Shown one piece after another: positions 46,450 to 59,030 of a stretch of 64,000 bases of DNA. The first letter of the stretch is position 1; each line of letters begins with the position of its first letter. The position numbers were made by a program, and so were the translations under genes. Source of the DNA: Watersipora subatra. Lineage: Eukaryota; Bryozoa; Gymnolaemata; Cheilostomatida; Watersiporidae. The stretch is from the NCBI RefSeq assembly GCF_963576615.1, contig NC_088714.1:6612670-6676669 (forward strand), given 5' to 3'. Under the pieces are notes generated by a model. The model saw nothing but the letters and a program-made list of their open reading frames with translations. It was not told the origin of the DNA and made no database searches.

Positions 46450-49080
46450 CACGATATGTTGACAACTATCAACTCATTGCCTATAGAAAACTATGAGCAC
46501 TTGTGCTTCAGATAAGAGCTTTTTACGCATGATGTATTTTGACAGTGTTTTCAATGTGACAAGCCATAACACCAGCTGTAGACTATTTAATGACTGTAAA
46601 GAACCCACTGTGTAAATTTGTTTTGATACTTATAGTAACATGAGTAAGAGTCATTGAACATATCATGCAACTTGAAGCCATGGTATTATGCTAGTCATTG
46701 GGTGTTGGTAGATGAAACAGCAATGAAACAAGCATCGGAGTTGCTTGCATGCAGCTTCCAACTAGCTTAGACATGACAAGAATCAAATACTAAACTTTTT
46801 AGCTAGGCTAGCAAGATATAACACCCACCCATTATAATTGTCTCCTCAAATCAACAATAATGCAACAGAAGTTTGATGCTTTGCTACGGAACAGTATAGT
46901 AAGTTAGGAAACAATCCGCTGCGCTAAGCACCGGAAGTAGTACATATTGATGAATTAATGCTGTCACGTGAATGGAACCTAGTCTAACGTGTTTGTTGGG
47001 AGCACAAATAGGAAAAGCTGAGGCATTTTCAGCTGCTCAGCAGAGGCATGGGTGATTAATGTAAAGCAAAAATGGCATACAGGTCAGCAGGTGAGATATG
47101 TAAAACAAAATTGAAAGCCTGTATAAAGCTGGCACTACATTAATGGTTATGAAATGGCGCAAATAACTTACTTTTCTATAATATAATTGCCAAATACCTA
47201 ATACGACTAGGTGAACACAAATACTCCTATATGGCTAACACTTTAAACTAAATAGCTGCTTTGGCTGACACACATGTTCTAATTTTTGTATTTGCTCTTC
47301 ACATATATGTATGTGACCCAAATAAATTTTCATTATATTTCACTTAGTTACTGTAAAAGGTTTTTCTAGCCACTAGCGCAGCTTTATTCAGTTTGTTTCA
47401 AGCTAAATAGATCTAAGTAATGTAAACGTTCTTGATTTGTCAGCAGGAGTAGATTTACACTTGTGATCAGAAGCTAAATTTACAATGGCTACAGATGATT
47501 TTTGTGACTTGAAGATGATATACCATTAAAGATTTCCAGCTAACTACACTCTATCTTTTCTTCTGATTAATAGCCTATGGCTCATTTATGTAGAGTGCTG
47601 TACGAGTTTACAACACCTAAAATAGTTCACCCTACTACAGTCGTCACTGCAGAAATCAAATGATTTTAGGCTCTTTAAAATTGTATTGCATAAAAGTGTG
47701 TATTGAAAGTAATTCAGTATGTCTTGTAGAGAGGTGAAATTCATCCCCCTGCAGAGTGCATGGATTGAAATTGTGCTTTCCAGAATAACCCTGGCTTTGG
47801 ACACATGCGGAAAACTCCAAGCATAGCTGTTGGGTAGGGCGTGCTTAGTGTGTTTGAGGACACCATTTAGCTAGATATAATCTATGCAATCATGCAAATA
47901 TTAACTTTCTAGAATAAAACTCGGGGTCAATTTTAATTAGAGCAAGAGAACAGCTCTAAGGCTATGATTTAGAGCAAAGAATCTTATGAACTAAAATTGT
48001 TTACCAGGATTCCAAAGTATGAAAATGCTAGATTCTTAAGGTAAGAAAGCTATTTCCTTAAAATAGACAGAGAGAAGGAAATAAAAGAAGAAAGAAGATA
48101 AAAAGAAGTAACCAGAAAAAAAGAAAGAAAAAATGGAAAGAGAGAGAAAGAGCTGAGAAGGTAACAAAATGAACACTGGGATTGAAAACAGAAAGCATTT
48201 TTTAGCACTGAGTGCATAACTCAAATTAAAATTGACCAGGTTCACTTTTAAATTTAAAGGATTAAACCGTAGTAGGTGAGAAAATGACTTTTTAAATCTA
48301 CTTAAGCAACGCCTTTTTCTGTTTTGTTTTATCTTGTAACCAAAACATATAGGTTGACACTTTTATTTGTACTAGTATGAAAAGCCTTGATCTTGCAAGA
48401 ATTAGTTTCCTCAGAGCACTATCTGCAAATGCGTTAAATAGCCTTAGCACTAAATTATAAAAACCAAAATTTTGCTAGGGCTTTCACCAAGTTGGCATTT
48501 GAAAATCTCTTCATTGTTTGCTTTAGAAATATAAAGATTTTAAAATCAAAAAAACATTGGATAAGAAAATTGTCAGCATATTCAAAATTTGTGTGCAACT
48601 ATGTATGTTTCTCAAGTACATATTGAAAAGCAACTGGTACTCTTACTTGTGCACACTGGTTAAGAGTGATATTATTGTGAGTGGAAAAAATGTTATGTGT
48701 TGTTTTTTTATCGCGTTGCTCATTGAAGAACTATTAAGCTCTACATGGTATCATTTTATATCACTAAAAACTATTTAATTTTAATTACACTAAAACAAAC
48801 ATTAGAGAAAAAATTCAAGAAAATTAGACATTGTGGCAAAACTTTCACTCTGAAATTGTTTTTATCTGGTTGTTTGTTAATATGTTTTTCACGCTGTTGT
48901 CCCGTCAAACCTTTTGCCAACAGTGCTATTAATCATGTAAAAGACTAAAGATAATTATACTAAGTTTACTATTGCTTGCTGATTGATAAGATCTTTTCAT
49001 GATTAGACATGTGTTGTATTGCTTGACCACATCATATGATATTGTAATGTAACTAGCTAAATAGGAAGTTTTCTAAAGAA
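46450..49080. other. Upstream region of the WSC receptor and spacer
   Basis: Would include the receptor promoter and 5' UTR; no core element stands out. A GA-rich polypurine tract lies at about 48,065-48,160. The frames at 47,586-48,948 look random. Confidence 0.45.
48065..48160. repeat. Polypurine (GA-rich) tract
   Basis: About 95 bases almost entirely A and G, with imperfect GAAAGA/GAGAGA units; it is a low-complexity tract. Confidence 0.9.
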
Positions 49081-49164
49081 TGTGAAGGCAATTCTCCAAA
49101 CATTACTTTGCATTTTGGCAATAATGAGACAACCATAACCATAATTTGTTAATTGGCACACCAG

Positions 49165-49290
49165 TTTCCACTGCCAGGGTTAATGTGTCAGAGTTATCAT
49201 AGCAACCAGGGTGGCTTGAGATCAAACCAGGTAGGGTAAACTCAATGCCTGTGTATACTTTAAAATCTTTGGGCGCACTAAAATATACAG
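49165..49290 (-). repeat. Possible SINE fragment
   Basis: On the minus strand, CCTGGTTTGATCTCAAGCCA resembles a Pol III B box with downstream SINE-like body. The 63-residue minus frame over it shows GCYDNSD, but is not supported as an exon. Confidence 0.35.
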
Positions 49291-49299
49291 GCAATGATA

Positions 49300-50389
49300 C
49301 AATTTAAGCCTAAAAAGCAACTAATCTTAAGTTGTTAAAAAATAATAATATCCAGTTAATTAAAATTAACTGGGCAGAGACCTAAGTTGCAATAACTTAG
49401 CAATAAGATAATCAATTCTAACTTTTCTGAAAAGTTTGGTTGATCAAACTGTGTGATTCAAGCATTGAATGCTGAATGTATAGTGATACAAGGTCCTTAC
49501 TATATATGCTAAGATGATATGGATAAGGGGAGGTCTTTGTTAGAGCCCTCCTTATCAATAAACCATTGCATGGAGTATAGAGAGTATAGAGTCTCATTAA
49601 GAACAAGCAACAAATCAGACAAAAATCCCTCTCCATGCCATAAACAAAAGTTATGCAATCAGTATGCAGTATGCAATAGAATAAATAAACACAAACAAAG
49701 ACTGGCATAAGTGAAGAAAATAGGACAGTGAGTAAAATACAAAAATGCTACTATCTACAAATTATAACATAGACTACTGAGAGAGTTCTTACCTTCACGA
49801 CAGATGTGTAAGATAAAATTTGAATCTAAATTGAATGATTTTAGTTTACTAAACGCATACTTGAAGGAAGTTTCAATATGTATTTTAGTGAACTTAAACT
49901 TTCAACTAACATTTCATCATTCATTCATTTGCAAATCTGTTTTTATCAGAACAGACACCGCTGAACTTGGCCTGTCGAGCAACGTACATCTTCTAATAAC
50001 GTATATAATCAGTGCACAAATTGCCATACTTTAAATTCAAAAAAATTATTGTTGTTATTGTTGTTATTGTTTGGCAGAAAGTTTGCTTACATGAAATAAT
50101 AACAAAAAACATTGTTTTTCTCAAAATTACGTAACAATATTTTATAACAAAGATATCGTAATGCGTGAGTGCAATGCTCAAAAATACCTCATTTAGCGTG
50201 TACATACGCTATATGGTATATAATATTTGTTTGCAAAATGCGAAATTAATCACGAATTACTAATTGGTTAGGTTTAGAAGGAAAGATTTGTAAGGTAATA
50301 CACAAAGCGAGCACTGATAGGAACTTTTGTGCCATGCAAAAAATTCAAATCAAAATAATAACGATAATGAAACAAACCAATAATAATAT
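49300..50389. other. Spacer before the Helitron-like element
   Basis: No gene seen. A segment around 50,090-50,215 is related to the unclassified repeat at 41.8-42.0 kb. Confidence 0.4.
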
Positions 50390-52254
50390 TCCCACGACCA
50401 AACTCGAGCGGAGCGATTGTTCAGGAGAATTATGATAAATGCATATGTGCACAAAATTCACAAAAATTAATCATCAGTGGCCATCGCAAACCCTTGTACC
50501 GAAATCTCATCAACAAACTTCACCAATTTTCAATGGAGCCGTTTAAGTATAATAACGATACAAAACACATATAAACCTATTTAAATATGTTACGAAGTCT
50601 TTGAAAAGTGTATACAGTATCCTAAACCTTACCCATCTGATCGGATTATATACATAAATAGGCACATTAATTCGGCCAAAAATCGCCACAAAACACTTGA
50701 AAAGCTTGTTTTAATCATAATTAAGACCAGCCTACGATACGCCAATAAAACCGCGCAACAGATAGTAGAACTATTTAGCAGTGCGCATTTCACGAGAAAA
50801 ACGTGCTCATTTCACCAGTCTATGGCATTGTTTAATTGCTAAGGTTTCTAATATATTTCCGTTTTTAATGTCTTGCAAAAATAATTAATTACAAGAATAA
50901 TTATTTGATTGTATAAAATTATTGTTAGACTTATTCATAAGAATAAGTATTCAAATTTATCCAAAGGTTTCTGTAATAAACGTAGACCGTTAGAGGCGTA
51001 GACCGACTTACAGGTGCGAAGTTGTGGTATACGGTCTATCAGCCTATGTTTTTCCCAAATACCAAAGGTTTCATGAAACTATTTAAAACGGTAGCCAAAA
51101 TTCTCTACATCTTATGTACAAGCTAGGGCCAAACTACAGCGCCCCTTTATGACGAAAACATTTTTTTTATTTTGCTCCAGTTTGCAGAAAACTTCCAGAC
51201 ATGTGAACGCTCATACTTGCTTTCTGCTAGATCGCTATCAAAACCATTCTAAATTCAACACAACCAACTTTCAAACTGTGTATATTACACAGCAGCTTGC
51301 TATTTTATTTCTAATATTGCATTTCAGAGATATAATAAAAATATTTCCTTATTGCGGTTGTTACATTACATACATTACAGTAGGTTAGGCCTACAGCTTT
51401 AATTAATATTCATTTTATTGTTGTAAAACATAGGTTTGAGATAGTAGTAGATTAGGTGTGAATCTTTTACAGCCATTTGTTTTGCATAATTGACTTTTTG
51501 AACTTAGTTTCAAAGCAACTTGACAGCTATCATGGACATACAACTTCTCAGGACACCACGTCGTCGCCGAAGCATTGGCCGTCCACACTGTCTCTCAATT
51601 ATTACAGCTCAATAGGAGGATAAATAGAAAGTCCTCACAGCAACCAGCAACATCAAATGCTAATGTTCAACAACACGCTACTCAAATTAATAACAACAAC
51701 TCATCTGATTCAGATAATTCTTTAGTAGATGTTGTAGGCGATGTAAATGACATGGACTTGGCAGCCCCTTTGTTTCCAGATGATGATCATGATTTTATGA
51801 ACATCATTGGCCATGAAAACATTGCACCAAACAATATTGCTCCTCCCAATGCTGCCCCCCCCCCCTTCATCGCATTCCTCATTTTCAATCTTTAGATTGT
51901 CCTGATTTTCAAGACATGCGTAACAACTTTCTAGGCAGACTGGAAAACAACATATCACAGCTCACGTGTACTGGATGTAATGAGAAACATTTCATTACAT
52001 ACAATGCTCAAATACAACTATGTCATACGTGCCAACAAGTTCCCCAGTCAAATTCTTAGATTACTAGAATTTCCTTTTTGAAGTCATGCTCCCTTAAATT
52101 TATTTTATATCATCTCGAACAACTCTCATTTACACTATACTCTGTCAATTCCTGCTGACAACTACTTTTTCAACAGCCAGCACTACCCTTTGTTTTTTCA
52201 ATTATCACTAAATCCATTAACATGTCATGGGCTGTATGACAGGGAAATTTTTAG
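50390..52254 (+). mobile_element. Helitron/Helentron-like element with coding remnant
   Basis: Relative of the element at 25.1-26.4 kb with matching ends. Left end TCCCACGACCAAACTCGAGC follows T. The right end carries a hairpin, TGTCAT-GGGCTGT-ATGACA (52,223-52,241 region), about ten bases before the terminal TTTTTAG and a flanking T. A short hairpin just inside a CTAG-like end is the classical Helitron 3' signature. Internal coding sequence (51,534-52,060) encodes the start of a Helitron-type protein, but helicase and Rep domains are absent. The copy is internally deleted and carries frameshifts, so it is inactive. Confidence 0.75.
51534..52060 (+). pseudogene. Remnant of Helitron-type protein N-terminus
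   Basis: An ATG opens MDIQLLRTPRRRRSIGRP, a basic start resembling Helitron proteins. The frame then shifts to an acidic, Asn/Ser-rich stretch (51,575-51,895) and hits a homopolymer of about ten C near 51,855. After the C run the continuation in another frame reads CPDFQDMRNNFLGRLENNIS, then CTGCNEKHFITYNAQIQLCH TCQQ. The CxxC...CxxC arrangement is a zinc-ribbon-like segment of the kind that precedes the Rep region in Helitron proteins. It stops at TAG (52,058-52,060). Assignment rests on this motif plus the element ends. Confidence 0.6.
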
Positions 52255-52959
52255 TTACTAATATTTGTTGGCAGAGATTTATTTAGGGTTTTGCAAAATA
52301 GATCAATTTATTTCAATTCTCATCAAAAAAATTATCTTTTCTATGCCCAATTCTTTGAATCATATATCGTGTAAAGATCAACTAAATTTAGAACTCATTG
52401 AAAAACCATCGCAATCCAATTTTTAACTCTTTACTTATCCTAACTTCAATAGCTCGATTCAATCCATTTCTCCCAAATAAATGAAAGAACATATAAGAAT
52501 AGCTGCTTTAGCATGTGTCATCTTTAATAGATAAATCATACTAAAAATATCAAAATCAATTAATGTATGAGAAAATCTCTAAAAAGTTCATAATTTGAAA
52601 AAAGGTGAACAGCGTTAAAAAGGAACTTTTTTGCTATACTTCAGGCTTTAAAGCAATTGTTATTTTACTATAAAGGTGTTGACTGTAGATGTTAGTTTCC
52701 CTTATGCTCACTATGCTATTGAAAATACCCATGTTTATTTCCAATCACTGGTTGGATGAATGAAATTTATTTAGCCATCTACATAAGTTATTTTTAAATA
52801 TTGACAAAACTAAATCAATAATGTGTTCACCATATTTAAGATGAAGTAAAGTTAATTTTTAAATGTTAGTATAAAAATAGAGTTTAGCATGTTGTGAACA
52901 ATTGAACTTAGCTCTGATTCAAACAAAAACAGAATTGAACATATTCTTGTAGCATGTCC

Positions 52960-53261
52960 CTACACTGTTTCATATTCTCCATCCTGGGTACTGTTGTTCA
53001 CATTTGTGTACTGGGTAAGTTCAGATAAAGCAATGTTATTGGTTAAATCAAGTTTAGCGTAATTGGAGGGTTCTCGTGAGGACATTTGCATGTATTCCTT
53101 ATTTGCATCAGTCACTGCTTCAGGGTTTGGAGGATCCACCGCCTTCCTTCTCACTTTGATAATAACTAAGGCTATTGTAGTAACCAGAGCAGCAAGCAAA
53201 ACAGTGCCTCCAACTCCTGCCCCAATAAACACTCCTTGCTTGCAATCACACTTTTGTAGAG
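52960..53261 (-). CDS. Receptor 2 last exon: transmembrane helix and tyrosine-rich tail
   Basis: The acceptor TCATTTTAG precedes 53,261, phase 1, matching the donor of the sushi exon upstream. Reads LQKCDCKQG, then VFIGAGVGGTVLLAALVTTI ALVII (membrane helix), then KVRRK stop-transfer and a ~63-residue tail to the stop. Tail tyrosine motifs: YMQM (YxxM, the PI3-kinase p85 type), YAKL, YTNV (YxNx, Grb2 type) and the terminal YETV, which could also serve as a PDZ ligand. These match known SH2 consensus motifs; use in this animal is inferred. Confidence 0.85.
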
Positions 53262-53825
53262 CTAAAATGAGAATAAAACTTGGTATACTATTTAGCTAGT
53301 TTCTCTAATATAATAAGCTTACTGTCTTGAGAGTGCATAAAAACGGAATGATCTACAGTGTACGTCATTATGATATATCCTACTACACATACCAAACTAC
53401 ACACATACCAATTTTGAGATCAATAAATATATATATATATATATATATTTGTATAGACATGCATATTTATATATACATGTATAAATATATATATACATTC
53501 ATTAAATATTATGACTTTGTCATTGTACCCAAGTGGTTTCATTTTTATGGAGCAGTAAAGGAACATGACAGTTTCCTTTACACTGTGTTTTTTATCAAAC
53601 TGTAATCTATAATTTAACCACCTTTTCAACTAGATAGCATTTGTTTCTCTGATAGTACTAGTTTTTGAGAAGACATAAGACAGACAGTCATAAGCTAAAA
53701 ACAAGTATTATGATTTATATTATATTGTTCATTGTGTCAGTATCCTCGACAAACTAAACACACTTTTAATTTTACCATCAAATTGTTCTCTTTCTGCAAA
53801 CAAGTTCAAATAGGAATCAACAAAC

Positions 53826-54032
53826 CTGATACTTTGGTACAGGCTATACTCGATCTTGTCCACGTAGTGTTGTAATCTTTAGATAAAGAACACGTAAGAA
53901 CTGCGTCTCCTCCAGACTTGAAGTAGCCATCAATGCAAGCATACACGATAGTCTCTCCTACTCTCTTTGTGCTGGTACTATCATGAATACTGTTCTCAAT
54001 AGCTCGAGCAGGCTGACAGTATTGTGAGGGAG
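53826..54032 (-). CDS. Receptor 2 exon: sushi (CCP) domain
   Basis: 207 bases, phase 1 on both sides, acceptor TTTATTAG, donor ATCAG|GTTTGT. Encodes APSQYCQPARAIENSIHDS, then ETIVYACIDGYFKSGGDAVL TCSLS, then TWTRSSIAC. Four Cys with YxC..GY, L-x-C and the conserved Trp before the last Cys give a complete sushi/CCP/SCR module in one exon, the usual arrangement for this domain. The short following exon part CDCKQG leads into the membrane helix, so this module is membrane-proximal. More extracellular exons must lie upstream on the minus strand. Confidence 0.85.
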
Positions 54033-54039
54033 CTAATAA

Positions 54040-56140
54040 ATAACATGATGTTTATTGCTCTTTCGTATTATTTCATTTTTATAAGTATTTAATTTAATGA
54101 CTTTAATGCATTTACAATGTAGTAGGCTCAGAACTTTGCTGTGACAAAACATTAGGCCAATATACTCTGATTAAGATGACTATCAAGCAATAACTATCAG
54201 CATATTAAAGATAATGTATGCTGCAGTATTTTACAGCTGCAAGTTAGTCATTATATTTGAAATATGTAATTGGTATCTAATATGTATAAATGTGGTATCT
54301 CTGAATATACACTATGCACTGTAAGGACTCTCAAGAGAGTCACTTCTTTATATAAAACTTTAGTTTTCACCAAATGACATCAAATGTTAGTTTTGTCAAA
54401 AATCATGTTTGTAGATGTTCCAAATTGGTTTAAACAAATTTGTAACTTTTTTTGTTGAGATTTTTACATGCATCACCAAATGCGTTGCTTTCCTCTTTTT
54501 ATAAATATACTCCAATCTGTATATTTAAACATTGCCTTTACATTTTAAATTTCAGCAAAACAAAAAATAAGTTTGGCTATTTTCCTAGCAAAAACTCGAG
54601 CTTATTAAAATTTCCCTTTAACTTCAATATTGTTTGTGTTTTTAAAAGTAATGCAAGCTGTTTACTTGATACTTTCACGAAAATCTCTTTTAAACCAACC
54701 GGCACATTTTTATGTTTAATTTAACACAATTAGGATAGCTATACTATAAATCAGCATTATGTCATAAGCGAGTCTTGCTTTTCTGTTTGAATTTTGCAAA
54801 GTCACCACCAATATTATCACTGATCATGTGGAGATATTGGTTGAGGCCATCCATTTAAAGTTCAACTAATCTTAAACTGTGTTCATGCACGCCAGCTTTT
54901 TGTTTGGTACCGTTGTTGTACACTACGCTATTGCAGTCACGTTGGCCATCAAATACCGTAGTCACGCTCTTACAAGGTAAAGATTACAAGTCTGGTGAAT
55001 GGCAGAGTAGTTTCAGTTTTTACATAACATCTCATACGTTCAGTACTTTCATTTATCAAATGCTGTAGGTATGTCATACATACAAAATTATAGCCTTTTC
55101 GTATTTTGTCTAAACGATGTTGTTGTTTATATTTAATGGCTTTAACAAAAGAGGACCTGTTACTCTATTCTTAGACACACAGCACTGTAAAACGATATTA
55201 TAGAGTGTACATGTGCCGAAAGTTGAGCCCGTACTGGCAGCTATGTAGGAAGAGGACACCCATGAATAAGCATGCTGGTTATAGTTGGTGTGGTGAAACT
55301 TACAATTTCCAATAAGAGAATGGAGTGGCAAATATTTAAATTAGAGGAACATTAGCAAGCAACAAATTTATCAAGTAAACACTAAAGTTTTATTTTAATC
55401 TTCAAAAGTTAGTTACAGGTATTAAAAACTATCAAATTATTTTAGTAAAAACTGTTTTTCTCCAACCAATGATTTACATACGAGTGTTGAAATATAAATT
55501 TGCATATCAATTTTTATGCAATTGTACAGGCGTTGTTTGTAAAAGCTAGACTTCCTAATTTTACCTTGGAAGCTTTTCTGTTGATTGATCTCCTGGTAAA
55601 TAGTAATGTTCTCCTAAAAAATCATCAGAGATTTTTTGTTATAATTTTAACTTTCAACAGCCATGTCATTTATGCCTGGTGCTTGCTAAATAATGATTTA
55701 GTTGCTACGATTGAGCTGCTCAATCAGGTCTGTATAGAGGAAAGAGGAAGCACGTGTAGGAAAAGTGTGAATGAGTTTAGTAAAAATTAGTAAACTTACC
55801 AGATAACTCCAGAGTATTCTAGAATTATATATTAATACAGAACACAGCTTCCAAGTATTGCTTCAGTCATATGTACACTAAGTACTCTCATTCAAGTTTA
55901 AAGACTGTTCAGTCAAATGTACAATGTGCAAAGGAAGAAAATAAGATTTACAGTTTGGATCTTGACAATTACAAATATTTAGATTTACAAATACTTTCAT
56001 AAGTTTCAGTATACCGTAATACTAGATAACAAATTTTGATTTCTCACTATCTCAACTAAGATCTTTTTTTATGGATGCCTTAACTTTGCAAACTTTTCAA
56101 ACTAGTTTAATTAACTCTAAACTACATTGATTTCATTCAC
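54040..56140. other. Intron or spacer upstream of the sushi exon
   Basis: I found no further sushi-pattern exon here, and no signal-peptide exon. The reading frames at 54,452, 55,110 and 55,500 show no domain. Confidence 0.4.
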
Positions 56141-56475
56141 CTTGTCTAGTTGAATAGAGATAGCAATTTTTATAGTGTAGAAAGCCCCTGGCTCTATGGG
56201 GCTGTTTGTAAATCCACCATATTGAGCTCCATCTCCGATGTAAAATGTGTACCCATCATCTGTTATCAAGACCCTTGCTAGCTTGGCAACCTTAGTCCAA
56301 CTTTCACTAGCGGAAACATCGGCTTCATTGTCATGTGCCTCTTTTGGGAGAAGAACAAAGTATGAGCTGCAATGAATGAAAGGTATTATAGTATAAACTA
56401 CTTTGGCAACACGAGCTATTTCTTCAGGAGATGGCCGGAAATCATTTTTGTTAGGCAACACTTTAATTGGTTTTA
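56141..56475 (-). CDS. Fibronectin-III-like exon of a receptor (possibly receptor 2)
   Basis: The acceptor AAATACTTAG precedes 56,475 (phase 1). The frame is open to a stop at 56,117, or leaves through a GTGAAT donor at 56,140. Reads KPIKVLPNKNDFRPSPEEIA, then SSYFVLLPKEAHD, then FYIGDGAQYGGFTNSPIEPG AFYTIKIAI. GDGxxYGGxxNxPIxPGxxYxI is characteristic of the membrane-proximal fibronectin-III-like region of receptor tyrosine phosphatase ectodomains and related receptors. It lies on the same strand as, and upstream of, the sushi and membrane exons, but the phase-0 exit does not fit the phase-1 sushi exon directly. Either another exon intervenes or it is a separate gene or broken exon. Confidence 0.6.
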
Positions 56476-56929
56476 CTAAGTATTTATTTATTTTCTTACT
56501 CTATTTTGAAACATGATCAGATAAAGGAAAACAAAGAGAATTATAAAATATAAACTATAAATTAAAAGTACTGTGATTGGAACCAGCCTAATTTGTGTCC
56601 AGCCCAAAGAAAACTACCACAAAAAATGAACAAACAGATCTAACAAACTAAAAAAAACAAACGAGCCAACTTGACACTTGATAACAGTGGTTAGAGCTCT
56701 TTTACCCACTTTCTGCCATAAAAGTCACAATGTAAAGGATTTTTAGAGGTCTTTCACCACTGAAAATAGGACCAGCCTCTTTTTTTGAGTTTAAATCTTT
56801 ATATTTGTAATAATACACTTCTAACAGTCAAAGTATGTGCAAATACATAATTGTTCTCATTGAAGCTTTTCCGTACTCTGCTTGCTAGAATTTGGTGAAG
56901 CAATTTTTTATTGAAAAGCTTTGTTTTTT

Positions 56930-58110
56930 TTTCTCAGGGGCCGACCGGTCCTTCTAACGCCATCCTAAGCGGAAAAGTTGTCTTCTTGGCCGGGCCAGTC
57001 TCTCTTGTTTTTGGTTGGGTGTTGTCGCGCTGATTTCCTTTTGATCCAAAAAGACAGCCATTTCCTTGCTACATGTAGCTGGGCAAGCCTGCAATCAGTC
57101 AAACTGATTGGGGTTGATCGGCATTCCTAACACTATCTTCACATTGGTAAGGAGTATTAGGCAAAAGGGCTCTGATGGGCAGCTGTGAGGTGCTTCCAAC
57201 TGAGCCATAGGAGCTGTTGCCAGTCCTGTTGGGCAAGATTTTGTGCCTGACCTGTCGTTTTGGCCAACCCTTCCTTTATATTTAGGCTAGGGCTCCAGCC
57301 TCGAGCGCACAGAAACGCACTTTATTCGGGCTGGTTGGCTTGGTAGACCACATCTCCACACAACTAATATTGATTTGTTTGGTCTCTCGACACGTGTTAC
57401 CACATGCAATAACACGCAAAAATGGAAAAGTGCTAGCGGGCGTAGTGCCACTCCTTGGTTGCTAGTCTCATAACCACAGAGACACAACCGGTCTCTTTGG
57501 TCTTTTAGTGCAGCCGTCACTTCATCCAAGGTTTTCTGTTAGCAATACCTTTTAGGCACTACTATTAACTGCTTGGTTGGTTTGGTATGTACTTTCTCCA
57601 ACTTTAGCCTTAATGACTCAAGTTTTGGGGTGTTGATAAATATTTTTTTTCATCTGTTCGTTAGTTCAGCTTCTGCACTAGCTCAGCTGATTCATTACAC
57701 ATACTTTCTTCTGCATTGTATCTTGTCTGGAGCCAAAGTATGTGAAAACAAGATTTCCAGGTCAACTCAATTGAGGCTGAATAGAAGTGAATCAGCCTGC
57801 TTCACTTCTTCTAGCTAGTCTGAGCCTTTGTGAACCTTAAGCAGTGTAAATCTGGCTGACAGGATGGAAAAGATGATGATTGGTCTTTGTTAACAGGCAT
57901 CGTTTTTTGTAGGGTATTTTTGTTGCTGGTTGAGCAGTTTTGAAAATGCTCTTGGAAACCACCAAAATTGCAGACAAAACAGAAGGCACAAAAGTGTGAG
58001 CCGCTTCAGCCGACCCACCGGTAACTGGGCTACATTGTTAGTAATGACAGAGTGTCTACCGCCTTGGCCAAGGTAGGAGTAGTGAACAAGCTGCCTGCCT
58101 TTCATTTGAT
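56930..58110. mobile_element. GC-richer block, probably mobile-element debris, unclassified
   Basis: Base composition changes sharply at about 56,930 relative to the flanks. Minus-strand frames at 57,287-57,529 and 57,890-58,105 are open but lack a motif I can name. With the gypsy fragment at 59.4 kb nearby, a retroelement origin is likely but unproven. Confidence 0.35.
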
Positions 58111-58730
58111 AATCAAATTTAAAGGGTTTTATAAATACTATCAGTTTTTACCATCAGTATATCTTGGAGTACCTTACTGTACCCTAACCACTACATTTGC
58201 TGACAGCTAGATGAGACATCGGTGAGTTATCCAATGCAAGGCAGACAGCATTAAAGTGCCTCAAAAACAGAATCAATATTGCACCGGTTCTAGGGTAAAC
58301 CAATCTCCATGAGTGTTACCTCTTGTACACCAATGCCAGTAAACACGACATGATGACGATGCTGTTCCAGATGCAAAAGTGTTAGCCACTGGAGAAGGCT
58401 TACTTCAGCAAGATTCTGACAGTTCTAGATCATTACTATTGTGTTAAGCAAAAAGATTTACTCACAGTAATCACAACTGTAAAACATTTTAGGCAGTGCT
58501 TGTTTGGCTAAGATATATTTTCGCAAAAAATTAAATTTAAAATAAAGATTTTTTAAAAAATTAAAAAATCACGCATTAAAATGCGTGAAAATCAGAGACA
58601 GGTCAGCTTGTGAGGCTGTCATCAGTGTGTGAGCTCATCAAATTAAAGGATAGGAGGGCCAACACAAAAAGTTGGCTAACGAAGACCAGTAAAGAACAAC
58701 CCACAAAGCTCAGACCTCGGGATCACCAAA

Positions 58731-59030
58731 ATGTTGCCAAAAAATGTCTCCCATATTAAAAATGGCAGGATTGACTTCGGGTCAGCTCTCTACTACCCTG
58801 AGGGAACACTGATAGTTGTTGGTTTTCATGGAACATTGCACTTGTTGGAAGGATGCCCTAGTTTTACTAGAAAAATGAACATGGGCTTGATAAAAGGGCC
58901 TTTTGATAACTGGGATTTAAGAAAAAACTGCTGGTTCAACTCGGCCAGCATTTGTGAAATGCCAAAAAGCATACCATCATGCATCACCTCTAGGCCAACA
59001 TGGTGGTGGAAAGGAATAACTTTCAGCTAG
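58731..59030 (+). CDS. Unassigned open frame within mobile-element region, 99 aa
   Basis: Starts MLPKNVSHIKNGRIDFGSAL and is open for 99 codons. I recognise no domain. It lies between GC-rich debris and a gypsy RNase H remnant, so it is more likely part of a decayed element than a host gene. Confidence 0.2.
   Translation: MLPKNVSHIKNGRIDFGSALYYPEGTLIVVGFHGTLHLLEGCPSFTRKMNMGLIKGPFDNWDLRKNCWFNSASICEMPKSIPSCITSRPTWWWKGITFS

Noticed and set aside
49103..49294. Additional WSC or Cys-rich exon (GCYDNSD)
   Set aside because: Only two Cys and a tRNA-like B box motif lie in the same stretch; the WSC domain is already complete from the two other exons.
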